Source: Allobosea sp. (GTDB lineage Bacteria; Pseudomonadota; Alphaproteobacteria; Rhizobiales; Beijerinckiaceae). From it: DNA of 64,000 nucleotides. The translations under genes and the position numbers were made by a program. Below the pieces are notes generated by a model that was not told the DNA's origin, ran no database searches, and was given only the letters and a program-made list of their open reading frames with translations. The stretch spans positions 140,811 through 204,810 of the forward strand of contig NZ_JAUYTP010000036.1 of NCBI RefSeq assembly GCF_030695125.1, written 5' to 3'. Below are positions 35,960-45,603 of the stretch, in pieces (within the stretch, counting starts at the first letter, position 1; every line of letters starts with the position of its first letter).

Positions 35960-36326
35960 GACATCCTCCCTGTTCGACCACGCTATGCTGCATGGTTCAG
36001 ATATGAACGATAGCCGAGAAACGAACCGCCTCCAAGGGGCGCCTCCGAGGCGGCGGAACGCCCCTCGCTTGCGGCGTTCCGCAAGGGAGGGTGAATCCTC
36101 CGTCAACGCCCTTCCTGGCATTCTCCCCAAAGGCCTTTGAAAACATGAGTCTTTTCGACATGAGAAGATGAATCCGCAGTTGATTTAACGGCTCGCTCAT
36201 CTCTCGTTGAGTTTCGATTCATCGCGAATTTTAGCGGCCCTTTTAAGGGGCGCGGCCAATTCTCGACCTCACGAGCCGGGGCCTTTGGACGGGTGGCCGG
36301 CGCCAAAACGCAAAAGGGTGGTTGTC
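35960..36326. other. Intergenic region with competing hairpins
   Basis: 367 bp between divergent genes. It holds GCGGAACGCC / GGCGTTCCGC (36053-36062 with 36073-36082, perfect) and an overlapping alternative stem AGGGGCG / CGCCCCT (36035-36041 with 36059-36065), which cannot form at the same time. Near 36180-36240 the sequence is AT-richer and probably holds promoters. No gene is seen. Confidence 0.4.
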
Positions 36327-36596
36327 ATGGCACGCATGGAAATGAGCGCGATCCCCGCTTCTCTGGTGGTCCCGAGCGAGGCGTCGGCGCAGGCCTATTA
36401 CGAGCTTGGCCTGATGTATGCGGCCGGCCGCGGCATTCCGGTCGACCTGGTCACCGCGCAGAAATGGTTCAACGTCGCCCAGGCGCGTGGCTGCAGCCGG
36501 GCTGCCGCGCACCGCCAGGAACTGGCGCTGGAGATGACCCGTGATCAGGCCGCCCAGGCTCTGCGCGAGGCCCGCAGCTTCCTGACGCGGCACTGA
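36327..36596 (+). CDS. Small Sel1-repeat protein
   Basis: An 89-residue protein with one complete Sel1/TPR-like repeat, AYYELGLMYAAGRGIPVDLV followed by TAQKWFNVAQARG (about residues 23-55). A helical tail rich in Ala, Arg and Glu ends it. It has no signal peptide. Short Sel1 proteins of this size are frequent in Rhizobiales and are thought to be protein-interaction modules. Start ATG 36327 gives the most typical length; the upstream frame runs through repeat-rich non-coding sequence. Confidence 0.78.
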   Translation: MARMEMSAIPASLVVPSEASAQAYYELGLMYAAGRGIPVDLVTAQKWFNVAQARGCSRAAAHRQELALEMTRDQAAQALREARSFLTRH

Positions 36597-36698
36597 CGCA
36601 CGCGATTTCAGGGCGCTCCCGCAGGGAGCAGGGGCCGCGACACCGCGGGTCCGCCGGTGGGCCCGTTGCGTCGGGCGACCGGGTCAAATCGACGAGCC

Positions 36699-36727
36699 TT
36701 GTGGGGCGGGGAGGGCGCGGGTATAAG
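36699..36727 (+). promoter_or_regulatory. Predicted sigma70 promoter of ndk
   Basis: TTGTGG (36699-36704), 17-bp spacer, TATAAG (36722-36727), about 41 bp upstream of ndk. Good match in both boxes and spacing. Confidence 0.65.
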
Positions 36728-36767
36728 CGCGCCGCATTCCCCCCAGAAAATCCCCGAGGATTCATCG

Positions 36768-37190
36768 ATGGCTGTTCAGCGTACCTTCTCCATTCTCAAG
36801 CCCGATGCGACCCGTCGCAACCTCACCGGCGCGGTCAACGCGGTCATCGAGAAGGCCGGCCTGCGCATCGTCGCGCAGAAGCGCATCCACCTGACCAAGG
36901 CCCAGGCCGAGACCTTCTATGCGGTCCATTCGGCGCGGCCCTTCTTCGGCGAGCTCGTCGAGTTCATGACCTCCGGCCCCGTGGTCGTGCAGGTCCTCGA
37001 GGGCGAGGACGCCATCGCCAAGTACCGCGACGTCATGGGCGCGACCAACCCGGCCAACGCCGCCGAGGGCACCATCCGCAAGCTCTTCGCCGAGTCGGTC
37101 GGCGAGAACACCGCCCATGGTTCGGACGCGCCGGAAGCAGCCGCGGTCGAGATCGCGCAGTTCTTCTCCGGCAACGAGATCGTCGGCTGA
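36768..37190 (+). CDS. ndk: Nucleoside diphosphate kinase
   Basis: A 140-residue enzyme that transfers the terminal phosphate between nucleoside triphosphates and diphosphates. The phospho-histidine is H117 in [25 protein letters not shown] is the standard N-terminus, and [22 protein letters not shown] is the conserved middle. ATG 36768 is preceded by CGAGGA. It has its own predicted promoter and a strong terminator, so it is a single-gene unit. Confidence 0.98.
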   Translation: MAVQRTFSILKPDATRRNLTGAVNAVIEKAGLRIVAQKRIHLTKAQAETFYAVHSARPFFGELVEFMTSGPVVVQVLEGEDAIAKYRDVMGATNPANAAEGTIRKLFAESVGENTAHGSDAPEAAAVEIAQFFSGNEIVG

Positions 37191-37219
37191 TCAGCCGGCC
37201 GCATCGGCTTCGAATTGAG

Positions 37220-37253
37220 AAGGGGCGGGTCGCGATCGACCCGCCCCTTTTTT
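37220..37253. terminator. Strong Rho-independent terminator
   Basis: AAGGGGCGGGTCG (37220-37232), CGAT loop, CGACCCGCCCCTT (37237-37249) and a T run to 37253. The stem is perfect over 13 bp. It ends ndk and probably serves the convergent MipA gene as well. Confidence 0.95.
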
Positions 37254-37280
37254 GTCGCCTGCGAGCGAGGCTGTCCGCGC

Positions 37281-38105
37281 TCAGAAGCCCAGATCGAAGG
37301 CGTAGCTTGCGGAGACGCCGACCGTGATCGAATCGCGCGAGCCGAACGTCCGCACCACCGGCGACTTCGCGGCATCGCCGACCAGATGCTTGTACTCGAC
37401 ATAGGCCGTGGTCTGGAACCGCTCGGACCAGTTGTAGGTCGCCTGCGCGATGGCGCCGTAGGACAGTACGCCGCTGTTGAAGCGCTGCAGCAGCCCGCCG
37501 TTGCCGGCGGCGCCGGGAATCGAGCCGAAATAGGTGCGGACATAGTCGGCACTGGTCACCACCATGCGCGGCCCGATGCCGAGCTTCCAGGTGTCGTTGA
37601 TGCGCGCGAAGGCGTCGAGCTTCATTTCGGCGACGAGGCCGTCATGGGCGGCGATGCCGCGGCGCAGATCGACGCGGGCGCGCAGCCAGGAGGCCGGGTA
37701 GAACTCGGCGAAGGCGCCGGCCTCGGCGCCGAACTTGACGTCGGGCACGCCGATCAGCGCGCGGTTGACGCTGGATTTCCGCTCCCAGAGCAGGTTGCCG
37801 GAGAAGCCGACGCGCCAGGCGGTGCCGGAGAAGAAGCCGATCGAGATCGCGTCGTCCTCGGCCGACCACCAAGTGCTCTTCAGCCCGCGTCCGAGCGAGA
37901 TGATCGGCTTCGGGCGGAAGACGTAGTCGTTGGAGCCGAGATAATCGGGCTGGCGATGCAGGCCGGCGCCGAGCGTCAGCGTCCAGTTCTGCGCCGATTG
38001 CGGCGAGGTGAGGGTGCTGTAGTCGGATGACTGGGCCGAGGCGCGGTCGATCGGCGACAGGAAGACACAGGCGACGAGGCCCGCCAGGAACGCAACGCTA
38101 CGCAT
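37281..38105 (-). CDS. MipA/OmpV-family outer-membrane protein
   Basis: A 274-residue outer-membrane beta-barrel. The signal peptide (MRSVAFLAGLVACVFLSP...ASA) is followed by NWTLTLGAGLHRQPDYLGSN, the hallmark N-terminus of MipA/OmpV proteins. Alternating aromatic beta strands follow, and the chain ends in VGVSASYAFDLGF with the terminal Phe needed for barrel insertion. MipA proteins are proposed scaffolds for murein hydrolases. ATG 38105 starts the signal peptide; the open frame upstream lacks one. Confidence 0.9.
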   Translation of the reverse strand: MRSVAFLAGLVACVFLSPIDRASAQSSDYSTLTSPQSAQNWTLTLGAGLHRQPDYLGSNDYVFRPKPIISLGRGLKSTWWSAEDDAISIGFFSGTAWRVGFSGNLLWERKSSVNRALIGVPDVKFGAEAGAFAEFYPASWLRARVDLRRGIAAHDGLVAEMKLDAFARINDTWKLGIGPRMVVTSADYVRTYFGSIPGAAGNGGLLQRFNSGVLSYGAIAQATYNWSERFQTTAYVEYKHLVGDAAKSPVVRTFGSRDSITVGVSASYAFDLGF

Positions 38106-38289
38106 GACACTCAACTCCGGCGCGACCGCGCCACTCATGACCAGAGATCCGCAGAATGAAGCATTAGGATTAACCCCGGGTTGATGCTGAGCCTTGCGCG
38201 ACGAGATGTCCGGAGATTGCACGCGCCGTCCGGGCGAGGCCACCGTCCAGGCCGGTTTCCTTTTTTTCGCCATGCGTTACGAAGGGGCT

Positions 38290-40377
38290 ATGACGGAATT
38301 GCCACGCATCGCGCACCACCCCTCGACCTGCCCGCATGACTGCCCCTCCGCCTGCTCGCTGGAGGTGGAGGTCATCGACGGGCGCAGCATCGGCCGCGTG
38401 CGCGGCAGCAAGCGCCAGAGCTACACCGATGGCGTGATCTGCGCCAAGGTTGCCCGCTATGCCGAGCGGATCCACCACCCCGACCGGCTGCTGCATCCCC
38501 TGCGTCGCACCGGCCCCAAGGGCTCGGGCCAGTTCGCGCGCATCTCCTGGGACGAGGCGCTGGACGAGATCGCTCAGCGCTTCCTCGCCATCGAGGCGGA
38601 GCACGGGGCGGAGGCCGTCTGGCCCTATTACTATGCCGGCACGATGGGCCTGGTCATGCGCGACGGCATCAACCGCCTGCGCCATGCCAAGCGCTATTCC
38701 GGCCAGTATTCGACGATCTGCACCACCACGGCCTGGACCGGCTTCATCGCCGGCACCGGCCGCCTCGCCGGGCCCGATCCGCGCGAGATGGCCAAGTCCG
38801 ACTGCGTGGTGATCTGGGGCACGAACGCCGTGCACACGCAGGTCAACGTGATGCATCACGCGATCAAGGCGCGAAAGACGCGCGGCGCCAAGATCGTCGC
38901 CATCGACATCTACCACAATGCGACGCTGGCCCAGGCCGATCTGGCGCTGGTGCTACGGCCGGGCACCGATGCGGCGCTCGCCTGCGCCGTCATGCACGTG
39001 CTCTTCCGCGACGGCCATGCCGACCGCGCCTATCTCGCCGCCCACACCGACGCGCCCGAAGAGCTCGAGGCCCATCTGCAGAGCCGAACCCCGGAGTGGG
39101 CGGCCGCGATCACCGGCCTCGAGGTCGCACAGATCGAGGAATTCGCCGCGCTCGTCGGCACCCGCAAGAACAGCTTCTTCCGCCTCGGCTATGGCTTCGC
39201 CCGGCAGCGCAATGGCGCCGTCTCGATGCATGCCGCGCTCTGCGTGCCGACCGTCACAGGCGCCTGGCAGTACGAGGGCGGCGGTGCCTTCCACAGCAAC
39301 AGCGGCATCTACAACTGGCGCAAGAGCCTGATCGAGGGGCTCGACGTCCGCGACCGCAGCGTGCGCGAACTCGACCAGTCGCAGATCGGACGCATCCTGA
39401 CGGGGGACGCCACCGCGCTGCGCCAGGGCGGGCCGGTCAGGGCGCTGCTGATCCAGAACACCAACCCGGTCTCGGTCGCCCCCGAGCAGGAACTGGTGAA
39501 GCAGGGCTTCGCCCGCGAGGACCTCTTCACCGTCGTCCACGAGCAGTTCATGACCGAGACGGCGCAGATGGCCGACATCGTGCTGCCGGCGACCCAGTTC
39601 CTCGAGCATGACGACATCTATCAGGGCGGCGGCCACCAGCACATCATGTGGGGCGGCAAGCTGGTCGAACCCGCCGGCGAATGCCGCTCCAACCATGACC
39701 TGATCTGCGCACTCGCGGAGCGGCTGGGGGCGCAGCATCGCGGCTTCACGATGACCCCGCGCGAGATCGTCGACTGGACGATGCGGGAAACCGGCCGCGG
39801 TACGCTCGACGAGCTGATCGCCAATGAATTCATCGACATCCAGCCGGATTTCCGCACCGCGCATTATCTCGACGGCTTCGGCTATCGCGACCGCAAGTTC
39901 CGCTTCAAGCCGGACTGGCCGAAGGTCCCCAACGCCAATGCCGGCCCGGTCGGCCCCTGGCAGGATATGCCGGCGCTGCCCGATCAGTGGGACGTGCTCG
40001 ACAATGTCGATGCCGACCACCCCTTCCGGCTGGCGACGAGCCCGGCGCGGAGTTTCCTGAATTCGACCTTCACGGAGACCCCGAGCTCCGTGAAGAAGGA
40101 GGTCGGCCCGACCTTGATGCTGCACCCTGACGATGCTTCGCGGCTGGGGATCGTGGCCGGCGACGAGGTCATCGTCGGCAACAGCCGTGGCAGCGTCCAT
40201 CTCGCGGCCGTTTTGTTCGAGGGTGTGGTGCGCGGCGTCGTCATCGCCGAATCGATCTGGCCCAACGCCGCCCACAAGCATGGCCGCGGCATCAACACGA
40301 TCACCGGCGCGGATGGCCCGGCCCCCTTCGGCGGCGCGGCCTTCCACGACAACAAGGTCTGGATCAAAAAGGCGTGA
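38290..40377 (+). CDS. Molybdopterin oxidoreductase (DMSO-reductase superfamily), stand-alone
   Basis: A 695-residue catalytic chain with an N-terminal [4Fe-4S] cluster motif C-x3-C-x3-C in STCPHDCPSACSLEV, then KVARYAERIHHPDRL. Molybdopterin motifs follow, such as WGTNAVHTQVNVMHHAIKAR and LIQNTNPVSVAPEQ, and a C-terminal binding domain VKKEVGPTLMLHPDDASRLGI. No twin-arginine signal is seen, so it is probably cytoplasmic. There is no adjoining electron-transfer or membrane subunit. The family includes uncharacterised anaerobic dehydrogenases; substrate unknown. ATG 38290 follows AAGGGG; ATG 38272 is possible. Confidence 0.9.
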   Translation: MTELPRIAHHPSTCPHDCPSACSLEVEVIDGRSIGRVRGSKRQSYTDGVICAKVARYAERIHHPDRLLHPLRRTGPKGSGQFARISWDEALDEIAQRFLAIEAEHGAEAVWPYYYAGTMGLVMRDGINRLRHAKRYSGQYSTICTTTAWTGFIAGTGRLAGPDPREMAKSDCVVIWGTNAVHTQVNVMHHAIKARKTRGAKIVAIDIYHNATLAQADLALVLRPGTDAALACAVMHVLFRDGHADRAYLAAHTDAPEELEAHLQSRTPEWAAAITGLEVAQIEEFAALVGTRKNSFFRLGYGFARQRNGAVSMHAALCVPTVTGAWQYEGGGAFHSNSGIYNWRKSLIEGLDVRDRSVRELDQSQIGRILTGDATALRQGGPVRALLIQNTNPVSVAPEQELVKQGFAREDLFTVVHEQFMTETAQMADIVLPATQFLEHDDIYQGGGHQHIMWGGKLVEPAGECRSNHDLICALAERLGAQHRGFTMTPREIVDWTMRETGRGTLDELIANEFIDIQPDFRTAHYLDGFGYRDRKFRFKPDWPKVPNANAGPVGPWQDMPALPDQWDVLDNVDADHPFRLATSPARSFLNSTFTETPSSVKKEVGPTLMLHPDDASRLGIVAGDEVIVGNSRGSVHLAAVLFEGVVRGVVIAESIWPNAAHKHGRGINTITGADGPAPFGGAAFHDNKVWIKKA

Positions 40378-40477
40378 CCGCGCACCCTTGATTTTCCGAC
40401 AATGCTATGGACCATCCTCGCGCAGTCAGCCCGTTCCACGGTGCCGATGCGTCTGCTCTCGAAGGACGAACGAAATC

Positions 40478-40840
40478 ATGATGATGCGGCGGATGGGTGC
40501 GGTCTTCCTGGCCGGTGGGATCTCTGTGCTAGCGACGCTGGGCGCGCAGGCGGCGAGCGGCGGCAGCGCCCTGCCGCCGCCCGATCCGACCGCCAAGAAC
40601 CTGACCCCCTACATGATCCAGCTGCGCGCCTTCGACGCCTGCCTGGTGACGCAGTCGCGCCTGATGGGCACGACGCGCGAGGCGGTCCACACGCCCTGCA
40701 GCTGTTACGCCAAGGGCACCGTCGCGGCGATGACCAAGGATGAGATCCAGGCCTTCCGCGACACCGGCTATTTCAACGATTCGGCCCGCGAGAAGGGCCT
40801 CGGCTTCATCGACCGCTGCAAGCTGAAGCGGCCGATCTGA
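40478..40840 (+). CDS. Small secreted cysteine-containing protein
   Basis: A 120-residue protein with a signal peptide (MMMRRMGAVFLAGGISVLATLGAQAAS, cut near residue 27). The mature chain has cysteines in FDACLVTQ, TPCSCYAK and DRCKLK, suggesting two disulfides. AAGGA lies about 12 bases before the first ATG. No family recognised. It stands 100 bp after the molybdopterin oxidoreductase in the same direction. Confidence 0.75.
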   Translation: MMMRRMGAVFLAGGISVLATLGAQAASGGSALPPPDPTAKNLTPYMIQLRAFDACLVTQSRLMGTTREAVHTPCSCYAKGTVAAMTKDEIQAFRDTGYFNDSAREKGLGFIDRCKLKRPI

Positions 40841-40905
40841 CGCCCGGCGCGGTGACGGCCGGATGCGGCCGAGCTTGACTCCGCGACGCGTCGTCTCCTG
40901 ACATG

Positions 40906-40928
40906 CTGCTGACAAAACCTGTCAGCAG
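40906..40928. promoter_or_regulatory. Inverted repeat, probable operator of the WYL regulator
   Basis: CTGCTGACA (40906-40914) and TGTCAGCAG (40920-40928) form a perfect 9-bp dyad with a 5-bp spacer; a further CTGACAGCAG occurs at 40941-40950. It lies 46 bp upstream of the YafY-type regulator gene, a good place for autoregulation. Confidence 0.6.
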
Positions 40929-40974
40929 GGCTGGGGCATGCTGACAGCAGCCAGGGCCTAGGGGGACCGTCGAT

Positions 40975-41781
40975 ATGCAGCGCGCCGAACGATTGCTCGA
41001 CATGATCCAGAGCCTGCGCCGGCGGCGCCGGCCCGTGACGGCCGAGACGCTGGCCTCCGAGCTCGATGTGTCGGTGCGCACCGTCTACCGCGACATCGCG
41101 GCGCTGGTGCGCCAGGGCGTGCCGGTGCGCGGCGAGGCCGGCATCGGCTATGTCCTCGATGCCGGGTTCGACCTGCCGCCGCTGATGCTCTCCCCGGATG
41201 AGATCGAGGCCGTGCTGGTCGGCATGCGCTGGCTCGGCGAGCGCGCCGACCCCGTTCTGGCGCGCGCGGCCGAGGACGTGGTCAGCAAGATCGCCGCGGT
41301 CCTGCCGCCGCATCTGCGGCCGATCCTGCTCGACGGCGCGCTGTTTGCGCCCGCCTATGGCCGCGACGCCCCCGTCGATCAGGTCGATGTCGCCGCCGTG
41401 CGCGCGGCGATCCGCCAGGGCCGCAAGCTCGAGGTCCGCTACCGCGACGAGAGCGGCCAGGACACGCAGCGCATGATCTGGCCGATCGGCATGACCTTCT
41501 ACGACCGCGTCCGGATTGTGATCGCCTGGTGCGAGCTGCGCCAGGACTTCCGCCATTTTCGCACGGACCGCATCACCGATCTCGTGGCACGGGAGGAACG
41601 CTACCCCGCCCGCCGGGCCGATCTCTTCCGGCGCTGGCAGAAGGAAGAGGAGGCGCGCTGTCTGGCCGACGCCAGCCGGCGTCAGGAGGCGGAGCGGCTC
41701 GACGAGGCTCAGCGCCGGACGACCGCCCCGTCGACCAGTGCGGCGCGGCCCGCGGCCACCTCCGCCAACGCGATCGGATAG
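40975..41781 (+). CDS. YafY-type transcriptional regulator with HTH and WYL domains
   Basis: A 268-residue regulator. The N-terminal winged HTH (about residues 1-60: QRAERLLDMIQSLRRRRRPVTAETLASELDVSVRTVYRDIAAL) is followed by the WYL region around GRKLEVRYRDESGQDTQR (about 145-162) and a C-terminal HFRTDRITDL. WYL domains bind nucleotides or other small ligands. An inverted repeat with CTGCTGACA arms lies just upstream. The last 24 residues (Thr/Ala-rich) overlap the 3' end of the convergent purN by 73 bp. Confidence 0.92.
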   Translation: MQRAERLLDMIQSLRRRRRPVTAETLASELDVSVRTVYRDIAALVRQGVPVRGEAGIGYVLDAGFDLPPLMLSPDEIEAVLVGMRWLGERADPVLARAAEDVVSKIAAVLPPHLRPILLDGALFAPAYGRDAPVDQVDVAAVRAAIRQGRKLEVRYRDESGQDTQRMIWPIGMTFYDRVRIVIAWCELRQDFRHFRTDRITDLVAREERYPARRADLFRRWQKEEEARCLADASRRQEAERLDEAQRRTTAPSTSAARPAATSANAIG

Positions 41782-42332
41782 AGCCGGTGCTCCTCGACGA
41801 GCACGCGCGACGCCAACGTATCCTCGTCGTCGCCCGCCAGAACCGGGACCTTCGCCTGTGCGATCACCGGCCCGGCATCGAGTTCTGGCACGACGAAGTG
41901 CACGCTGCAGCCATGCTCGGCGACGCCGGCTTCAAGTGCCTGCCGATGCGTATGCGTGCCCTTGAACAGGGGCAGCAGCGAGGGATGGATGTTGATCATC
42001 CGTCCCTCCCAGCGCCGGACGAACCAGGGCGTCATGATCCGCATGAAGCCGGCCAGCACGACGAGATCGATCTGGTTGACGCGCAGGACATCGTCCATGG
42101 CGCGTTCGAAGGCCTCGCGGTCCTTGTTGAAGGCGCGGTGATCGACGGTCGCGGTCGCGATGCCGAAATCGCGCGCCCGCTCCAGCCCGGGCGCGCCGGG
42201 CACGTTGGACAGCACGAGCGCGATCTCGGCGGGATAGCCGGGCGCGCGCGCGGCCTCGACGAGCGAGACCATGTTGGACCCGCGCCCCGAGATCAGGATC
42301 CCGACGCGCGGGCGGATCGTCGCCTCGCTCAC
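41709..42332 (-). CDS. purN: Phosphoribosylglycinamide formyltransferase
   Basis: A 207-residue enzyme that formylates GAR with 10-formyl-tetrahydrofolate in purine synthesis. The start region [13 protein letters not shown] binds the substrate phosphate. [18 protein letters not shown] carries the catalytic Asn and His, and [11 protein letters not shown] carries the catalytic Asp. GTG 42332 overlaps the purM stop by 4 bases (GTGA), the standard coupling of purMN. The 3' end overlaps the convergent WYL regulator gene. Confidence 0.96.
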   Translation of the reverse strand: MSEATIRPRVGILISGRGSNMVSLVEAARAPGYPAEIALVLSNVPGAPGLERARDFGIATATVDHRAFNKDREAFERAMDDVLRVNQIDLVVLAGFMRIMTPWFVRRWEGRMINIHPSLLPLFKGTHTHRQALEAGVAEHGCSVHFVVPELDAGPVIAQAKVPVLAGDDEDTLASRVLVEEHRLYPIALAEVAAGRAALVDGAVVRR

Positions 42333-43402
42333 AGCGACAGCTTGCCGCGATAGGCGACCTGCTCCTCGCCGTCCGCCACCGGCACGACCTCGCCCAGCCG
42401 CACCGGAGCCTCGCCCGCCGCCGCCAGCGCCGCCATCACCTCGTCGGCCTTGGCCGCCTCGGCCGCGACGATCATGCCGATGCCGCAGTTGAAGGTGCGC
42501 AGCATCTCGCGCTCGGCGACGCCGCCGACCTTCGCCAGCCAGCCGAAGACGGGAGGGACTGGGATCGCCGCGAGGTCGAGCGAGACGCCGAGACCGTCGG
42601 GCAGGACGCGCGGAATGTTGTCGGGAAAGCCGCCGCCGGTGATGTGCGCCAGCGCCTTGATGCCGCTGGTCGCCTTGATCGCCTGAAGCAGCGGCTTGAC
42701 GTAGATCCGCGTCGGCACGAGCAGCGCCTCCGCAAGGCTGGTCTCGGGCGCGAAGGGGGCGGGCGCCTCCCAGGCAAGGCCGCTCAGCGCCACGATCCGC
42801 CGGACCAGCGAATAGCCGTTGGAATGGACGCCGGAGGAGGGCAGGCCGAAGACGACGTCGCCGGGCTGCAGATCGGCCCGCGGCAGCAGCGCGCCGCGCT
42901 CGGCCGCCCCGACCGCGAAGCCCGCAAGGTCGTAGTCCTTCTCGGCATACATGCCGGGCATTTCGGCCGTCTCGCCGCCGATCAGCGCGCAGCCGGCCTG
43001 GCGGCAGCCATCGGCGATGCCGCGCACGATCTCGATGCCGACCTTGGGGTCGAGCTTGCCGGTGGCGTAGTAGTCGAGGAACAGCAGCGGCTCGGCACCC
43101 TGCACGATCAGGTCGTTGACGCACATCGCGACGAGATCGATGCCGATCGTCGAATGCCGCCCGCTCTCGATCGCGATCTTGACCTTGGTGCCGACGCCAT
43201 CATTGGCCGCGACCAGGATCGGGTCGGTGAAGCCTGCCGCCTTGAGGTCGAACAGCCCACCGAAGCCGCCGATTTCGGCATCCGCACCCGGCCGGCGCGT
43301 CGCGCGCACCAGCGGCTTGATGGCATCGACCATGGCGTTGCCGGCATCGATGTCGACGCCCGCCTGCGCATAGGTCAGTCCGTTGCCGTCAGGCTTGCTC
43401 AT
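42329..43402 (-). CDS. purM: Phosphoribosylformylglycinamidine cyclo-ligase
   Basis: A 357-residue AIR synthetase, step five of purine synthesis. The start [22 protein letters not shown] and the metal/ATP block [16 protein letters not shown] are typical, as are [16 protein letters not shown] and [16 protein letters not shown] 43402 was chosen over an upstream ATG 20 codons away. Operon with purN. Confidence 0.97.
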   Translation of the reverse strand: MSKPDGNGLTYAQAGVDIDAGNAMVDAIKPLVRATRRPGADAEIGGFGGLFDLKAAGFTDPILVAANDGVGTKVKIAIESGRHSTIGIDLVAMCVNDLIVQGAEPLLFLDYYATGKLDPKVGIEIVRGIADGCRQAGCALIGGETAEMPGMYAEKDYDLAGFAVGAAERGALLPRADLQPGDVVFGLPSSGVHSNGYSLVRRIVALSGLAWEAPAPFAPETSLAEALLVPTRIYVKPLLQAIKATSGIKALAHITGGGFPDNIPRVLPDGLGVSLDLAAIPVPPVFGWLAKVGGVAEREMLRTFNCGIGMIVAAEAAKADEVMAALAAAGEAPVRLGEVVPVADGEEQVAYRGKLSL

Positions 43403-43526
43403 CTCGTATCCGCCCTGGTTCGCGTTCGCGCGAGCGATAGGCAAGCGGGCGGCGCGATGCAAGGCGTTGGGATGCGATGGTCGCTGAAACGCAGCTAAAG
43501 CCGAGGCAAAACCTGTGTCCGGCGTC

Positions 43527-44837
43527 CTAGTCGAGCGCCGCCAGCTTGCCGCCGGCGCGCAGGAAGCGGGCGGGATCGACCGGCTCGTCGTTGATGCGGG
43601 TTTCGTAATGCAGATGCGGGCCCGTCGAGCGGCCGGTCGAGCCGACGCGGCCGACCACGGTTCCGGTCGTCACGCTCTGCCCGACGGAGGCCAGGATCGC
43701 CGACATATGGGCGTAGCGCGTGGTGATGCCGTTGGCGTGCTCGATCTCGACCATGTTGCCATAACCGCCCGAGTATTCGGCGGTGATGACCTTGCCCGGG
43801 GCGGTGGCGCGAATCGGCGAACCGCTCTCGGCGCGGAAATCCACGCCGGTATGCATGGCCGGCGCCCGGGTAAAGGGGTCGACCCGGTAGCCGTAATTCG
43901 AGGAGAAATCGACCTCGCCGGCCATCGGCTTGGCGAGCGGCAGCTGCCCGGCGAGGCTGCGAAGCCGCATCACCGCCGCGATGCGCGGCTGCAAGGCGCT
44001 GAGCGTCGCTTCGAACGGGCCGGTCGAGGGATCGATCTTGAACGGAACGAAGGGGCCACCGACCCCGCCTTTCGCGACGCTGCTTTGGGCGGCCAGCTTG
44101 TCGGTGTCGAGCCCGGTTTCGGAAAGAGCGCCGCGCAGACGCTTCTGCGACGCCGCCAGGGTCTCGTCCATGTCCTTGAGCGCGGCGAGCTGGGCGCCGG
44201 ATGTGTTGGTGATCGCCCGGTCGAGACGGGTGAGGGCGGCCTCGACGCGCTTGGCCGGCGGCTGGATCTCGGCCTGCCCGGACGTCCAGGTGTCGGCCTT
44301 GCGATCGCTGGCGCCGCGCAGCGCGGGCGAATCAAGCGCCGGCGTCGGCTTCGTCGGCATGATCGGCGCGAAGCTGGTCACGCCCGAAGCGCGGACCGGT
44401 TCCTCGGGCTTGATCATCCGCGGCCGCAAGGGGGCCTTCTGCGGCGACATGATGCCGCCGGCCTGCAGCGTATCGGCCAGCGCCGTGACGAGGGACTGGC
44501 GTGATTCCAGCTCGGCCTGGCGGGTGGCCAGTTCGTCGACGCGGGCCTCGACGCCGTCCTGGTCGAGCAGGGCGCGGCTGGCGAGCCGGTCGACATCGGC
44601 GCGCAGCGCCGCGATCCGGTCTTCATAAGCGTATTGGCGGGTGGTCTCGCGGGCGACCAGCCGGGCGGCGAGATCGTCTTTGCTGAGGATGTACCAACCC
44701 GCCGCGCCGCTGCCCGCCGTGGTCAATGCCAGCAGGGCGAGGCCCGCCAGCACGGTCGAGCGGCGGATCGTATAGGTCTTGTGCGTGACGAGACCGGATA
44801 CGGGAAGGGCGGGGCCTGTCGAAGCAGGATGTGTCAT
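43527..44837 (-). CDS. M23-family peptidase (LytM domain) with coiled coil
   Basis: A 436-residue envelope protein. There is one transmembrane segment (about residues 28-50, [25 protein letters not shown]), a coiled-coil region (about 60-115), a linker, and a C-terminal M23 domain (about 310-436). The metal-site motifs HTGVDF and [15 protein letters not shown] are intact, so it may be an active endopeptidase; many such proteins instead activate amidases. It lies 124 bp from purM and is probably involved in septal or cell-wall remodelling. Confidence 0.92.
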   Translation of the reverse strand: MTHPASTGPALPVSGLVTHKTYTIRRSTVLAGLALLALTTAGSGAAGWYILSKDDLAARLVARETTRQYAYEDRIAALRADVDRLASRALLDQDGVEARVDELATRQAELESRQSLVTALADTLQAGGIMSPQKAPLRPRMIKPEEPVRASGVTSFAPIMPTKPTPALDSPALRGASDRKADTWTSGQAEIQPPAKRVEAALTRLDRAITNTSGAQLAALKDMDETLAASQKRLRGALSETGLDTDKLAAQSSVAKGGVGGPFVPFKIDPSTGPFEATLSALQPRIAAVMRLRSLAGQLPLAKPMAGEVDFSSNYGYRVDPFTRAPAMHTGVDFRAESGSPIRATAPGKVITAEYSGGYGNMVEIEHANGITTRYAHMSAILASVGQSVTTGTVVGRVGSTGRSTGPHLHYETRINDEPVDPARFLRAGGKLAALD

Positions 44838-44922
44838 GTACGCGGGACCGGAATGTTACGCTGCCGATACCGTCATCAGACCCTGTTAAGGTTAATCTTT
44901 CGCAAACCGGAGGGGTTTCGCC

Positions 44923-45387
44923 TCAGATCTCTTTGGCCGCGGCCAGGACCTCTGCGGCATGGCCGGGGACTTTGACCTTGCGCCAGACCCGCGCGACCTT
45001 GCCCTGCGCGTCGATCAGGAACGTCGTCCGCTCCACGCCCATATAGGTCCGCCCATACATGCTCTTCTCGACCCAGATGCCATAGGCCTGGAGCGCGGCC
45101 TGCGCCTCGTCGGCGGCCAGCGCGAACTCCAGCTTGTGCTTGGCCTTGAACTTGTCGTGGCTCTTTACCGGATCGGGCGAGATGCCGAGGATCTCGGTGC
45201 CCGCCGCCGCGAACTCCGCGCGCAGGCCGTTGAAGGCGATCGCCTCCTGGGTGCAGCCCGGCGTGTCGTCCTTGGGGTAGGCGTAGAGCACGAGCTTGCG
45301 CCCGGCAAAATCCGCCAGCGACACCATGCCGCCCCCGTCGCGCCCGAGCGTGAAAGCGGGAGCTGCGTCACCTTCCTGCAAAGCCAT
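44923..45387 (-). CDS. bcp: Peroxiredoxin Bcp (1-Cys type)
   Basis: A 154-residue thiol peroxidase of the Bcp/PrxQ family. The peroxidatic cysteine is C45 in DTPGCTQEA. The usual partner at +5 is isoleucine (I50), so this is the 1-Cys variant. Later EKSMYGRTYMGVERTTFLID is conserved. ATG 45387 follows GGAAGG. Protects against organic hydroperoxides with an external thiol. Confidence 0.93.
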   Translation of the reverse strand: MALQEGDAAPAFTLGRDGGGMVSLADFAGRKLVLYAYPKDDTPGCTQEAIAFNGLRAEFAAAGTEILGISPDPVKSHDKFKAKHKLEFALAADEAQAALQAYGIWVEKSMYGRTYMGVERTTFLIDAQGKVARVWRKVKVPGHAAEVLAAAKEI

Positions 45388-45603
45388 TGATCTGCCTTCC
45401 TTTCGTCGCGTTCGCGCTGCATGGCCGAACGCAGGTCCGAGCGTCATGGTAGCGTGTCGGCCGGTATTGAAACAGGGTGTCTCGTCGATTCGTCGGATGC
45501 GGCGTCGGCAGGCTGCGCTGTCGGTGCCCCCTGGCGATCACGCTGGCGCTTTACGCCGTGCCGCACGCGACGGATCATCTGCGGCGAGAGGATCGAACAG
45601 GCC

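Noticed and set aside
45421..45603. N-terminal extension of the AsmA-like protein to ATG 45421
   Set aside because: Residues are Cys/Arg/Trp-rich and uncharacteristic, no ribosome site precedes it, and it overlaps the bcp promoter region; kept only as an alternative start.
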